Positions 35,263 to 48,800 of a DNA stretch of 64,000 bases are shown here, one piece after another (positions within the stretch are counted from its first letter, which is position 1; each line of letters begins with the position of its first letter). The notes below the pieces were generated by a model, which was not told where the DNA came from, made no database searches, and was given only the letters and a program-made list of their open reading frames with translations. The stretch is from Urechis unicinctus (Eukaryota; Annelida; Polychaeta; Xenopneusta; Urechidae). The position numbers and the translations under genes were made by a program. The DNA lies in the NCBI GenBank assembly GCA_034190875.2, contig CM067343.1:31552835-31616834 (forward strand), in the 5' to 3' direction.

Positions 35263-35760
35263 AGATCAGTCATTTATCATATTAGCATATTAGCTGCAAC
35301 CGTGGAATTGGCCATCTTCAAAAACATTACGCCTGTTTATATTGCGATACATGCATGATTGATACACATTTACACCTCGTTGGTTCAACGTTGCATTCAT
35401 GTTGCCACTTATGCACACCTAGAAATAAAAACATAAGCATAATATGTTGTCAATGATTCTATTTAAGGCATGTTAAGCACAATGTGTTTGGCCACGTAGC
35501 ATTCTGTGAGTGGTGTTAATTGAGTTAGATACCGTTGTTCGTACAGATTATCCCCGACTGCATGGAAAATAATACTAAATATTATTAATACAAATGAGCA
35601 TCTTAAGCTATACTAGTTCGGCTTAGCGTGGGTCAATTTAGATCATTGCGCTTTGCCAAGATTTGCTTGGTCTTCTCAAATAACATTTCAATGCATAAAC
35701 GCTCACCACTCTCAGCAATATCGGTCTATCCCTGACCAGGGGATGGCCCATGACGTGATC
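35263..35760 (+). repeat. Mosaic of block G/H edges, copy II
   Basis: 35263-35466 matches copy III 48820-49036, and 35467-35760 matches the end of block G in copy I (18430-18670). In copy III the second piece is missing. No gene. Confidence 0.75.
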
Positions 35761-36820
35761 TCATACTCGATCGAACAAATAAACGTATAACTATATTCAA
35801 TAATGACCTTATTAAGGTGCAGATATTATATGTTAACGCTATGAAAGCTAAACCATATTCAATTAAAGTCAGGGTTTAGGAGTCAGACAGCGGACTAACT
35901 TACATAATTGTGAGTTAACATCAATTGAGTCATACCATTTGTAATAAAACCAAGTCGTGCTATGTGTCACTCGAAGCAACGTTAAGGATTCTATGGCGTC
36001 TGTATGCAGATATCTACATGGAAGGAGCTTTTCTGCATGGAGCGTGTTTTACTCGTTGTAGTTCAACATTGAATATACAATTCAATGCACACAGCAGCGA
36101 AATAAAGGAAACAAATAGAAACCGAGAATATGTCAAGTATGACATCGATAGATAACGTTCATCAAGCATAATGAGTTTCATGAGTCAAAGCCAAATAACA
36201 ACTCTCCATTTCGTATGCGGCCTTAGCGGAGCGGCGTCTCTTCATATGCTCTCAGATGCTGTCATTATTTATCGAGGACTTTATTAACCTGCTTATATCT
36301 GAAGATTCAAACAAACTCGCCTCGCAACAAATCCCATGAATAATTGTCATCAATTCGTTATTGATGAAGTCTCACCAAAGCACAGTAGTATTTATTCGTA
36401 TTATCTCATGCTAGGCAGTGCTGGGTGTGCCCATGGCTGACATTAATCCCTAGAGTCTCATAAGCAATAAATAGAGGGCCCGATCTTTTATCATGAATGG
36501 CGTAATTAACATATCATTTCCCATTTTCCCGTCTCTGGCACTCGAAAACGAGCCAATTTATCAACACATGCTCTGGAACGAGGATTAACATCATTTGCCT
36601 GCCGGACGTCCGATTTCCATTTATTGGTCATTTAGATTCGTGATGGACCAAGCGACGGTGATAACAACGCAGACGTAGGGGTGGTGAATGGCTAGATTTC
36701 CCAATCAATTATTATATGCGCTGAAATATGTATTTATAGAACAACAACAAACTGAGATATGATGAACTATGCACTTGATATCAATTATGTTCAGAATGCA
36801 AGAAAATAATGAAAAAAGCT
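35761..36820 (+). repeat. Block H, copy II
   Basis: Matches 24171-25210 and 49036-49800. A 76-codon plus frame (35925-36155) has a shorter relative in copy III (49017-49214). Small frame-changing indels at both ends, and amino-acid changes as common as expected without selection, argue against a gene. Confidence 0.85.
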
Positions 36821-38180
36821 TTTGCTCCATCGATTACCTGTGTTTCAATCTAGTCATTTATTTTGGCGATTGAAGATTCCACTCTACGACCAAGAACGAA
36901 TAATGATAACCTCATAGATTATATCATCTCTCAGGTTTGAAATATTGATTTATTATTTAAAAATTAACAAAGAACCATAAAAAATAACGTTCCATATATC
37001 CTGGTATAATTTCGGCATTTTGAATAAGTTATTTCCAACAATATCTGTAACGTTGATTTCCGATAAGAGTATCAAGAAGAGTAGCTGCCTTGGCTTTATA
37101 ATTACGGTCATTTGTTTGATAAGGTCTTAAGTTAATTGCTAATTGTGGTGCCATCGCTGGGTTGCGGTAGCTCACCACGAACCACTGTAGATTGTGATAG
37201 AATTAAGAAGGGTCCTATAAGATCACGTGATGCGATAAGCAGATAAGCTTCTTCGACAATAGCTGCCACAAAATGCAGGTCCGGAAAAACCGCTACTAAC
37301 AGAGTCTATAGACTTCACATTCTCATAATTTTATATGTGCTTTATTGTAACAACATGGACGTTACTGGTAAATGACTTAACATTTGAAGGGCTCATGTCC
37401 AATACATCAAATCGATCTGATGACGTCGCTCTACCATCTCGTGATGCAGAGTCAGACCTTGTGAAAAGGCTGGTTAAACATAAAACATATCTGACGTGGC
37501 TAGATTTATCGGATCGGAAGATGGAGCACTTTTATAAGGTCCTATTGGCACATCTCTACCCGACCAGTCAACCATTGGAGCTTTAACGGCGCCTTCGTTC
37601 TTTTGTGCGAATGCAACTTTCTCCGCTCCTAAGTCTAAATATGCATTCCAAGTGACCTTCAACCACAAGTTTTGCTTACATGGAGTATCGCGTTGAAGAA
37701 ATATAATTTCTCATTGGCTAGAAAGTAAGTTCATGCGATCCCCTCCCCCTTACACCATTGTACACACAAGTGATGCTGTGCCTTTATACTTATCTTACCA
37801 ACAAAACGTGCCGTGTTGTTGCCATGAAAGCCATGGATCACGAACAAATCGGGGCTCATAATGCGGATGGAAAAGCGCTTGTGGTAAGCATTCACTAAGA
37901 AAATGCGCTGGCACTTTCTAGTTGCGTTTACACCAATAGCCACAGACGATTACTCTATCCGGGCAAAAACGCCATGCGACATTGTTCTGTTTTCCTGGTT
38001 TGTACCATGTTCGGTTATTCATGATTGTGCTTGCCTTCTGAATCCCTTTTGGGTACATGCTAGGTGATCGATGGTCTGACCCGCTTAATTGTGTGTGGCT
38101 TGGGCTGAGATGGAAAATTGTTCTCTGAAATACTTAATAACAACGATTAATGTGTACATATAGTGTCGTTCTGTAACAAT
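36821..38180 (-). mobile_element. 1.36-kb copy II-specific insert, possible mariner-like relic
   Basis: Homology to copy I stops at about 36817 and resumes at about 38195. The length is near that of a mariner element, and the interior shows transposase-like motifs on the minus strand (38061-37474). Terminal inverted repeats and a TA target duplication were looked for at both edges and not found. The element may be truncated, or may sit inside a larger replaced segment. Confidence 0.35.
37474..38061 (-). pseudogene. Possible Tc1/mariner transposase fragment, frame-broken
   Basis: Seen: a minus-strand frame open from upstream of the ATG at 38022, with V-I-V-x-G about 25 residues on, then TAG at 37920-37918. 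It resumes in the same frame as K-V-P-A-H-F-L and ends in W-x-x-W-Q-Q-H-G at about 37833-37810 before TAA (37797-37795). Further on, another frame (37668-37474) holds an A-V-K-A-P-M-V-D-W stretch. Known: mariner transposases have V-M-V-x-G, a P-x-x-F segment, a W-x-x-Q-Q-D motif with the second catalytic Asp, and a late L-K-x-x-[LI]-x-x-x-W helix. Inferred: a decayed transposase lacking its N-terminal third, with the catalytic Asp replaced by His. Spacing between motifs is about nine residues short, so the match is suggestive only. Confidence 0.35.
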
Positions 38181-38960
38181 GTATATTTCCATAATATATA
38201 AAAGGAATGTGTTTTCGCAAAGTAATATCATCTGATATGAAACACAAAGGTAAATTGTACAACAATAACATACTTTATTAAGGACAACGACAACAGAGTT
38301 TTATCTGGTCCTGCGTACCTATTATCTTAAGTACACGCGCCAAAATACAGCGAATAGTTAAAGGAATAAACGAATAATCCGAGAATATGACCCAGATCAT
38401 CCCTGACCTCTGATTATCAGCCTTCCCCCTGCCTTCCTCTTTTTAAAACCATCCATCCATTGGCAAGAGGTACGCCTCGTGTAATCTCATCTTCCTTTTC
38501 ACACAAGATAGTAATGCTGATTTCCCATGGGTAGTACACAGCCAGCTATCGGGATGGTAAAAAGCGTTGATATAACCTGTATGTTACTCTCTTGTGTTGC
38601 TACACCATGTAAATACAAACGTTACAATCAATAACGTATGTTTTGGTTACCTGGATACAGCCATGTAAGTCTTGTCCAGCATTAAGGAGACATTCTTTTT
38701 GTGTAGCGTACCTAGGCGTTAACATGCGCGGATAGTAAGTAACAAGCAATCATGCACAATGTTAATGGTCTATATCTCACACAAACACATGAAAACATAC
38801 TATTTTGTCTTATTGTGTGCTTGGGACAAAGAGATTAAAGATAACAGATAATGCATTATAAGAATTACGCAGTGACATTGTTGTAGCATTCCCTGTACGC
38901 AATAGTATGAATATATTTATTGTTAACGTGCCAAAATATAAGAAAAACCAAATGTACAAA
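38181..38960 (+). repeat. Block I, copy II
   Basis: Partner of 26026-27060, shorter by several small gaps. Block J does not follow it; the sequence goes straight into block K. Confidence 0.85.
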
Positions 38961-39318
38961 TGACACCTGTAATGGACAAAATTCTTCAAGACATGAGATA
39001 TTGTACTGCTTTGTGGCTTTTGATTAAAATTGCATTGCGCCGACACAACGTGGGATTGTGTGGTCTCTAGCCTTGTCTTTATTTTTAAAACTAAGCATCC
39101 CACCATACATACTATTTAACATTATTCAACTAATAACATGAGAGCTAACCCATCGAGGTTATATTATCAATTATTAATGGCCCAGGTAAGTTCATGTATA
39201 TTCATAGGGCGCCCAGTCACTCCGGCACATGGAAAAATGCATCTATAATCTCCGAATTTCTGGTATTTCTTCTCCTCGTGATTATATGGCCGGGACGAGA
39301 GTGAAAAATCATCTACGT
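38961..39318 (+). repeat. Block K, copy II
   Basis: Matches copy III 50761-51115, for example 39015-39065 with 50815-50870 and 39170-39310 with 50950-51100. Its right edge joins directly into the middle of block B, so block A and part of B are missing at this copy junction. Confidence 0.85.
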
Positions 39319-39690
39319 GACAGTTTCCGTCTTTATATAAGTCCCTCTTCATACGTCTGTCTAGGGATGCATTTTAACCAACTGGCTTGTTCAACATTGT
39401 ACGTAGGAGCATTTACCAGTACTATAGAATACAAATATTTCCGCCGCCTATGTCATTTGTTAATGAGAGTCTGAACAATGAGTTCAAGTCTTGAGCTTGT
39501 CAGAAGCATAAATGATATATTCCGCACTTACTCAGTTAATAATGTGCTCATCTTGCGTTTTATCCTCTCACTGCCGAAATGGGTTAATCTTTTATGCTGG
39601 TGTGAGCGGCGACTAAATAGTATTAGTGTATGCAATTGCCCACAAAGTGTCACTACTCTTAAGTATTTCCATCGTTCGGTGCTGTTGTGT
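39319..39690 (+). repeat. Block B (right part), copy III
   Basis: Matches 5735-6094 and 55595-55950. A 106-codon plus frame (39478-39798) runs across it into block Q and is interrupted in copy IV. No gene. Confidence 0.85.
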
Positions 39691-40990
39691 AAATCCGCAA
39701 GCTCTGCTAACCAAGACCTCTTCGTGAAAATTTTTTATTACACATATCGTGTAGCGGCATCATCAAAATACAATATGTTTCACGACGTAAACAGGTGAAA
39801 TATCATTTTTAGTGTAGTTGCGTGATCTTGAGCCATTTGTAGTACCTATTGATTATAATGTATACGATCGGTATCGTCGCACATAACAAGAAATCGTTAA
39901 CGCACATTAATGCGCGTTTGTTGAAATATTGGATTAAGAAATTGCATAATATCATGTTTGCCAATCTCTAATTAGAAAGCCAATCATATGAATACATCGA
40001 CCTTGTAACAGAATTATCTTGCCAATTGACCGGGTAAGCGAACTATGTTTTGTATGTTTACTCTAATGAACCAAGCAATCCGATTTCATAAGCTCTCCAC
40101 AATTCACGGAAAAGTAGCTTGAAGTGCCTGCTGTAATTATGGCGCGATAGGTTGATTATACATCCGATTTTTTTTAATGCGCCAATGTATGTCAGCAATT
40201 AACTGATTAACGGTACACTATTGTCAACAAGCAATCCTTCGCTTAAGTTGGTTTCCCAAACATATTTGCATGCATTCCTCAATTATCGTGACGTCAGCTC
40301 CTAATCAGCGATTTAGTTTGACTGCACTTCAAAATGACAGCTTAAAAATACTTACGCATCTTGGTTGAGTGATTAAACTATTGCATGAATATGCTGTGCA
40401 AAAATAGAAGAGCAAGAGCCCTCTCGAATATCACGAACGAAAGCAATTAAATTTTACCCTTTAGACAAATCGTACAAGAGTTATTTTGACTTATCTCTTC
40501 AAGTGCTTTAAATGCTCTTGTTATGACGTGCGGTTGTATGAAAAGAATACCACATATGACGTGCTATAGAAATGTGTTCCACAGATGACTGCTATGAATG
40601 AGTGGTGCCGGTCCGTTATCATCTCCCAGGCCGCTAAATGTATTACTCAGGCGATGATATTGCTAATAAATTGTTACTCGACGCGAGCCGAAAACTGAAT
40701 TATTCAAAATTGAAATCCATATGTAGAATACAAAATCATAGCAGCTCGCGATTCGTAGTCAGATCAAGTGCGGCTATTACTTTGTCAGATGCGATCACTG
40801 ACCTTAGAAGGCAACATGATATTGACCCATCTGCAAAGTCTCTTTGACCAAAAGTTGTTTGGAAGCATATGCTATTTCTTGAACTGTTATACGTACTGTA
40901 CATTTTCGCTGCATGCTGTTTCGCAGGAATACATGTCGCATGCACATAGCACATATGCGAATACTAAAAATTTTATGTCGTAAAATTTTT
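39691..40990 (+). repeat. Block Q, copy III
   Basis: Matches copy IV 55951-57145. The stretch 40545-40665 is the best preserved, with only about a dozen changes against 56868-56985. It replaces block P of copies I and II. No gene seen. Confidence 0.85.
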
Positions 40991-42080
40991 CAGGACTAAT
41001 GATTACTAATGTAATTACTCGTAATTTCCCGGTGATGATCAGCCAATTATGTTGATTGGAGTTTGGTAGTATATAGCTGGGCGGTCCTCACGGAGCGGAT
41101 TGTGAACATATATCAATCCAAACCATTCTGATGTACTATGGATGTATTGTGCTAAGGTAGTGAGGTTCAACAGGATGGTTTACAAAAGCGATGGTCTGCG
41201 ATGGTTAATGGTACTCTATTTGGAGAACTTCTAGCTCTCTAAAGCGTCTTTATATTATTATATTTGTACCTGTTCCCTCAAGCACCGCCAGGTTCCTTAT
41301 GAATTGTCATATCTAAGTTTTTATAACCTTCGGTATGTTTGGCTTTTACAAGAAACCAACTAAAAATTTCTCGGATTTCAATATCATAAAAATTAAGGAT
41401 AAAGTCAATTGAATCATTTCTTTATCAATAATTTAATTTCTCCTTGCCCAAGTAGTATCAACAGACTCTTTTTTGCGCACTTACCGTAATGAGACATATT
41501 CATCGGCTCTTCATAATGACTAATCTAAAGACGTAAAATAGCCGCACTCGCATCTCGACAATAAATACTCAGTATGCAAAACACTAGCACCTCTTAAGTG
41601 TGAGCATTCGCTGCTTACGAGTATCACTTCAAATTAAATATGATCTGATTCATTGCTGTTTATGTAAGTCAAAGCTTATAACCATAAAAGTGACCGCACA
41701 ATTCAAGTAACATGAAACATCTTTATTTTATTTAACGTCGGAGAATATTTGTTCACTGTCTAAAATGCCCGGAGTAGCATTGCGTAGAGATTCCGTCTAT
41801 TACAATTATCGGTAGGGCGCGTGATTATGTATCAAATGCAAAAACTCATGTGTCAAGACTTAGGATACTTTGATTGGTCAAAGGTTATGGTAAGCTGATG
41901 CGATAATAACTCATGGCCAATTGGCATTGGCATATATGCAACTAAGTGTTGTTTAGACCATGCGTCCAAAATCGACCCGCTTATCAACAGCCAATATATC
42001 AATAATAATAAACACATATACTCAAAATCATCGATGATCGCCATTTAGCAGGCAAGTGCTATAAAAGTATGGTTACGAAT
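40991..42080 (+). repeat. Block C, copy III
   Basis: Matches copy II 30115-31155 and then 31836-31959 without the insert. It shares with copy II several variants absent from I and IV (41080-41165, 41390-41440). No gene. Confidence 0.85.
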
Positions 42081-43305
42081 TAATTTTAACAATGTTTTTT
42101 TTAAAGAACTAAATGTGGAGAGGATCGTGTGTATTAGCATCAAGAATGTCACTGACAAAAGAAATTTCCAATTTGCTACGATATTTGGGTTCTGTATGAC
42201 AATGCTCCAGGCACAATCGTATGGCAAAGTTCATTATGTCGCGGATGCTATCGGAAAGAGCCCCTGAATCAGAATTCATGATCAACCCAAACTGCTGGTA
42301 CAGGTTCATATTCGGATACTGAATATGATATTGGGTGGTTTTAATGGTGGTTCGGTTCATCTTCACACGATCTATTGAGCTCTTGAGCGTGCAATTTAGA
42401 AATAGAAAACCTTCCATGATATCTAGTAATGCCATATCGCATGTCTGCTTAAGTTTAATAAGATGCAACTAGTAAGTATGATTGCGACAATGAACAAAGA
42501 CGTCAAAACTAGTACAATTGTAGTCTGAATAGCACTACTCGTTAAAAGGCTAGATTTCAAACTCACTAATGATATTGTGAGAAAAATTCGTCAATGTGGA
42601 TCACGAAATGTGCAGAGAGTTGCACTCGTTAAATAACAGACATAGAATGAGGCAATAATCGTTTTCAAAACTCGTGATCCAGAATATTATAAATGAATAT
42701 ACCCAAAGTATATAGGTCTGTGGTACATTGTTGCACTACTTTTAAGCAGGGTTAGATTATTATAAGCCCACCATGGCCAATGGGGTCTTTTGCCTTATTT
42801 CCCATGGGATGTGTCAATAAACCAGATAAATGGCGCTCTACCAAGAACATTTACTGGTCAAGGATGCGACGAGATTGCAGCCGTCGCTATTAAATTCAAC
42901 ATGTTATTTTGGTGGTACATTCATAATATCTATTATCCCCAAAGGACGCTAAAAGCCCGTTCGTCAATTTCATAGAAGGCACCAAAATACCATAAATGGC
43001 ATTGGTTAATTACATTCAGCAATGTCGGAATCGGTATTCAGTTCACGTATTTCGAACGCTGAATGTTTTCATGTAAGAACCTCCTACATGTTACGTGGAC
43101 ACACTCCAGAGCATGATGCTTTTGCGATACTTCGTTCTTAAGTAAGATTATTCAAGGCCCATATCCCCGACGGTGGTCATCATAACTGGGCTAAATAATC
43201 ATATTCTTTGTGTGCAAAATGGCGGTGCTCCAAGCGTTTCAGCATCGGAGGCGCCAAAATTGTTCTGATCTTTATCGATTTTCGTGATACTACTGTGTCA
43301 GAAAT
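42081..43305 (+). repeat. Block D, copy III, internally deleted
   Basis: Compared with copy I, about 600 bp is missing at 42957 (equivalent to 9340-9945), along with smaller gaps near 42240 and 42710. A 119-codon minus frame (42468-42109) is not kept in copy I. No gene. Confidence 0.85.
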
Positions 43306-44960
43306 AGCGCGAGTTCATTCATTTAATGCTCAGCGTTGGTATCGCTTGTGTATTGGAGCTGTGTTGGATATTTCTTACAAACGCAAGAACACTTGGTGTT
43401 TACACAAAATCTCATTGGTTGTGCAACACTTATCGTTAGGGCTGTGCAGGATTCCATTGTATTTGCCCAACACCCGAGCTACCTAGTCATGACCTTGCGC
43501 AGCGTTACACGGACGCACATATAAAGCTGCTGTAGTCCTCAAACGGAGCCTAATACCCCCCTTAAATACTCCAATGCTTCTTCCATCAGCAGCAATATAT
43601 CAATGGTAATGGCACATTAACTTAAACACCTGAGCTACAGAAATGTCTTGCTATTTGGAGAAATGTTGCTATTTTAAGTCGGCGATCGTCCAACCAAGGC
43701 ATGGATAATGACTTTATAAAAGAGCAATGTTCCAGAGGGACAAATTAGTGTCAGTGATAACGCACATATATTCGCATTATAAGTATCCGTGTACACATGT
43801 TGCGCGAACACATCGATTGCATCATACGTATTTCCACGGAGTGCTCAGGCAGGCACGATCAATACTGTTCATATTAACTATGGAACTACATAACAAATGT
43901 CACGTATAGGACATACTGCATCGCGCAATATTTACGAAATGAACATAACAATCAGCTGCTACTAGCTCTGTTGATCCCCATATGATATATAGCTTTGCGC
44001 TAGATACTTGATTTGCTTACAGTTATGACGCAGTTTTATCTGATTACATTACAATGGGACAAACGCAATATCATGTAAAACAAAATTAGAACTGTCCTCA
44101 AAATTGACAATACATACTGCCTGCTGACTAATGCATCTAAGAACTAAAGTTATGACCACCACCGCGGCTTCACCCAATGTCATGTACTGCTCGCGTGGAT
44201 CCGCTGTAAATGACGATGGCAATACTTGCTGCATCATTGCACAAACAATACGTTCCCCTTCGTTCACAGCATCCCAATATAGGAAGCGTCTTATACAAAT
44301 TGATAGCAATATGAGAGACCGGCCCATGTCATGTCATATTTGGATGCTGCTGCCAGACGAAGGAAACTAGTGCAATAAACTCCTTCGAGAGCTGGTAGTC
44401 AGTATAGTTTGCATTATATTTGATTAATTCAACATAGCACGACGATACGCAATCCGTCTGCACACATTAGAAATCATTGACTGCGCAAACTTGTTGAATG
44501 CGTAGGTGAATTTTATTTCCTATAGCTGAATTTCACAGTTACGGTTGGTGAGTATATGAATAACCTTGACAATAATGCACCGTCCTCCGTCCTACTTCAG
44601 CTCACTGGGGTGATGCAAATATCGACGCACATTAGATGGACCGCCCTGGCGTTGTCATTTCACTGCCTTGGTTGAGCATCAATAGTCCATGTGTTCGAGA
44701 ACATATACAATTCATGTAAAGTAATGATTGTGTTTAACACTGAAACAGTTCCTTGGGCTGAATCAATACTAACACTGTACTCCTGGAAGTTTTTTGAAGC
44801 AGCCGGTATAAGGCATCACTGTTATTGCCATTGTATTAGGATGGCCAAGTATTATCTTTCCATCTAGCAAACATGTTTAATCGTGTGTTGCATATATGTT
44901 TGTTTGCGACAGGGTTTGTTGATTTCAACCCAGCTAGACGTAAGTGGAATCTGCTACATT
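43306..44960 (+). repeat. Block E, copy III
   Basis: Closest to copy I (sites at 43703-43745, 43873-43885 and 43972-44035). The invariant 27-bp string is at 44191-44217. The minus-strand frame 44327-44049 resembles the one in copy I over about 66 residues with about 14 replacements, roughly what neutral drift would give. Confidence 0.9.
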
Positions 44961-45590
44961 AATTTCCCATGAGATAAGTCTGTAAACCACCATCAATGGC
45001 TTTCCTCAAATGCCGTTCCCTCGTCAAGGTTACAATGGGATTGTTGGATGCCATTATTGGGTTATGTGCGCTATTGTTTTGAAAAAACCGAACGAGAAAT
45101 TTCGTTGTGTGACAAACATTAGTCAAGAATACAAATGCAATTTTGAATATCGGTGTTAGAATGCCAATACTATTGTTTTGGCCATAACTCTCTAAACAGC
45201 ACTGCGAAAACTACACGACAGTTGAAGACTGATATGAGAAAAGGTGATTCTAATAGCGACATACAACCGTGTGTTTACAGAGAACTTTCCATTTCACATA
45301 CCACAACCTCGCCAATGTGATCCAACAACGGGCGTCGACGCCTTTGCAATAAATACATTCATACACTTCACGCCCAAAAGTATGAAGCAAATGGCTGCAT
45401 TGTTACAAGCTGATGTATTAGATGAAAACATCTCGGAATGCCCAGATATATCCCCATTAACCTGTGACGGTGTTACCTTACATAACCCAGATAGTGCCTA
45501 TTTAGATCCGCTTCTCTAATGTCCCACTGCTAAATACTGTTCTCACAATTCCCATAGGTTATTTGTCAAGGATACGACGAGATTTTAGCA
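44961..45590 (+). repeat. Block F, copy III, reduced
   Basis: 44961-45240 matches copy IV 59945-60240 and is missing from copy I. 45241-45365 matches 15012-15125 and 61460-61570. 45366-45590 matches 62570-62810. About 1.2 kb present in I and IV is absent. The 91-codon plus frame (45244-45519) exists only because of these junctions. Confidence 0.85.
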
Positions 45591-48120
45591 GGTTTTTGTA
45601 ACCTTTATTTAAATTTGTCTCTGTCGATGAAATTGCAATGAATCCCAACATAACATTTTTTGAGTGATGATGCTCGTTGTGATGCCCGTTTTAGCCCTGA
45701 GGTGAGCAAAGACAATTGTTTGCAAAAAATGCTTTTTGATCGAAATCCTAGTCTCGACAAATGAAGAATGGCAGACTTTACAATAATCACAGAATATAAC
45801 CGTTATCGTGCGATATGACTAATGGACCACTAACGGTTGTTGGCAACCTCATGATTGTCGTATGGGATTTTGGCGAATGCAATTATATTATTGGGACGTT
45901 CCGTCGAAAGAACTAGAATATGATCCATTCTATCAGTTTGTATACAGGCTGGCAAGCACCATCAACCATATATATAGATATATAAATATGGATTAACTAC
46001 GATGGGTAACTGTTCGATCGTAACAAAGTTTAGATACCATTGTAGCTTTACTTTGTAGCAACTGTTTAAGTCTTGCAATATTTTCATTATTCCATGCGTC
46101 TCCGGTCAAAAATTTTTAGTAGAGTCCAGACTTTTGCAGAATATTACATTTGCTAATAAAATCGGTACCTTTCGTCTGTCAGTAATAACAATGTTGATAT
46201 TTACTGTTCCATTTACGCCTTTATAACGGTCTGATTGACACTATTCAATAGTTTTCTCATAGCACAATGGCATCACCAAACGTGAAGAAAAGGATTAAAA
46301 ATGAATCCTTTTAAAGCTCGAGAGTCTAGCGACGCGATCCAGCGTCTTGCCAACTAGGCCTAGACCGCATCTAACGCTAGCTGCAGTGTACAAAGAGAAC
46401 AAGAAATGAATCATAAACAATGGATAAAGCTTTGAACTTATGTGATGGAAGACATCCCCGCTGACCCAGTAAAATAGTCATTACTCACTGCCATACATAT
46501 CTAATCGCGTGTGCGTGCTTAGATGGTAGATACCGGCACGTGCAGGTAATTGTCTTCTGAATTTGATAGGTCAATCCATCGATAAGCCATTGTGCCTTCC
46601 AATAAAACTACAACTAACATCAGAGAAAAGTAATAAATAGCTTCTGACGTTTGACAGGCGACCCTTGAGGTCTTCAAAACGATGATGAATCTATCCGGAC
46701 ATTGAAAACAATATAGTACGGAAAAGCCAATAGGTCATACGCGTGGCTAATGTGAAGGCGCACAGATCCAATTGCAAATAAATGGACTGAATAGTACAAT
46801 AGGAAGAGAAATAGAACCAACCTTATTGTAATAAAAGGGGTGGTAGACCCTGAGTATGCTGCGAATGCTTTAACATGCATCATGCGACATCACACCGTTA
46901 TGTTACACTGAGAAACAGATTGACACGAGTGGCTGCAAATGAGTATGGCTCTATTGGCACATGGTGAATACAGCACGCGTTCAACCTATGATAAATAATA
47001 CATTTGGTCGCTTAAACAGAAATGATTTGCAGACCGCAGCCTCTGGCGATGCGTTTTATAGTCAATTGTCCTTCATCGCAGACGCCGCATGGTATCTTGG
47101 TAAATCTAATCCTGATTAGAAAGGAAGCTATGGAGGCATTAAATTACCTGAGTAGCTGTTTGACAAAGCGGCAAAAACTGTAGCTGTCTGTAGGGAAATT
47201 CCTGCAAAACTGGGGCTGACAATAATCCTTTAAGCATCACGCTTTTGTCTGGATTGGCAACGAAATAAAATGCATTCCAGCCCTTCATCAATGGCTTTGC
47301 GTGACACAATAATGTTTAAATAATATTGGATGCTCGTCTTGTTTTGTCTTAAGCTTGATTATTGCCACTGATATTATCAATCATTTCATTCATCGTTCAT
47401 AGTTTTTTTAGAATAGCTAAGAAATAAAGCAGTCATAATCAAATAAAATATGGCAATTGACAAAACTGTTTTAATGAATAAAATGGGAATGTTTCGGTTT
47501 ATTTAGATTCAAATAAACCGCTGACTGATGTCAAAAGTCAATATTTATTTAATGTGATTGCAGAACCTTTAATATCAACCCTTTTTAGTTTTAAAATTAG
47601 TCAGCGGTTTATGCCATTGAAATAGTTATTCAATTAGCTAATCACTGACGGGAAACATGGGCTGTAGCTTCAGGTAGATTGTCGCTAAAACTTCCCTGAG
47701 TGCTGCAGACGATGCGTTTTATTAAATACATACGTCACATTAGAAATGTTCAAAACTGGTTAAGTGAGGCATGCAAAGCAATGTGTCATACGTGGAGAAG
47801 TGTATGCGGTATAAACGTGGTACAGGAAGTGTCATCAATAAAGCATCTGTCACTCCACTAATTATTTCCGGACCCTAAGCTCGCTTATAACATAGTCTAG
47901 AATTGGTGCCAATATGATTGATTACGTATCCCGTCAAGCACATTGGCATAGATATCAATCATTGTCACAAAACTATAATCGCGTGTTAGTGGTGCGGTGT
48001 TAGATCCCGTAGGCAGTGAAAATGTTGTGTTGAATTAATTGCTTAGATCTCTACATAGAGTCTTGTTATATGACCACAACCAGCACCAGACATCCTTTAT
48101 GATCAGCAGCAATATACGAT
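45591..48120 (+). repeat. Block G, copy III
   Basis: Matches 15781-18420 of copy I and 62811-64000 of copy IV. The hairpin is at 46324-46365. A roughly 150-bp stretch (46640-46790) present here and in copy IV is missing from copy I. No gene. Confidence 0.85.
46324..46365 (-). other. Conserved hairpin of block G, copy III
   Basis: Best-formed version. A perfect 6-bp outer stem (GTCTAG/CTAGAC) surrounds a perfect 5-bp GACGC/GCGTC inner stem with a 6-base loop, separated by a 13-base bulge on one side. The neighbouring sequence to 46405 is also strongly conserved. Confidence 0.55.
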
Positions 48121-48800
48121 AAGAGGGCTTCATATTCATACAATAGTTATTACAATTTTGCTATGGTTTTAATTTTAATCCCGCGGTCTATAACAGAACA
48201 CTATGAGCATGACACATCATTGTTATATCTGATTGCTCTATCCTGACGGCCGTTTAGGATTACTAATAACTGCTGTCTTTGAGCATCATGTCATTCATTC
48301 TGGCACGTCATTGTGAGTTTCTGTTAACGGATGTCCTACAACGTCCTCTCTTTTCCTGTAACACTGTAGACACCTAACACATTATAAATCTTGCTGTAAG
48401 TCGTTGACGTATTATTATGCTGAAACCTCATCTGGCGACATGTTTAAACAGTCTGTATTAGATGGCAACCAATTTGTGATCGATTGAAAATACGTTTTTG
48501 TTTAAGAGGATATGGATCAGTTTGTGTGTTGCGCTGATATTATATGGTTGACATAATTAGTACGAACCAATCTTAACAACACAATCTTAAGTCGTAAATG
48601 CAAATGTCCAAGCAGTAAATAGATTTACCTTACTACATAATTATATAAACCATTGGTTTCATTCAGAAGAACAACATCCTTTCTGTCACATACGACCATA
48701 AAAGTCGTCATTTCATGGTTAAGTGTATACAATAAAGCTTAAGAGATTTGAGATGGACATTTGCAGTAGCACATATATATAATATTATTTTCATACAAAG
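48121..48800 (+). other. Copy III-specific segment
   Basis: About 0.7 kb between the end of block G and the sequence matching 35263 onward. No match recognised elsewhere in the window, and no gene-like frame. Confidence 0.6.
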
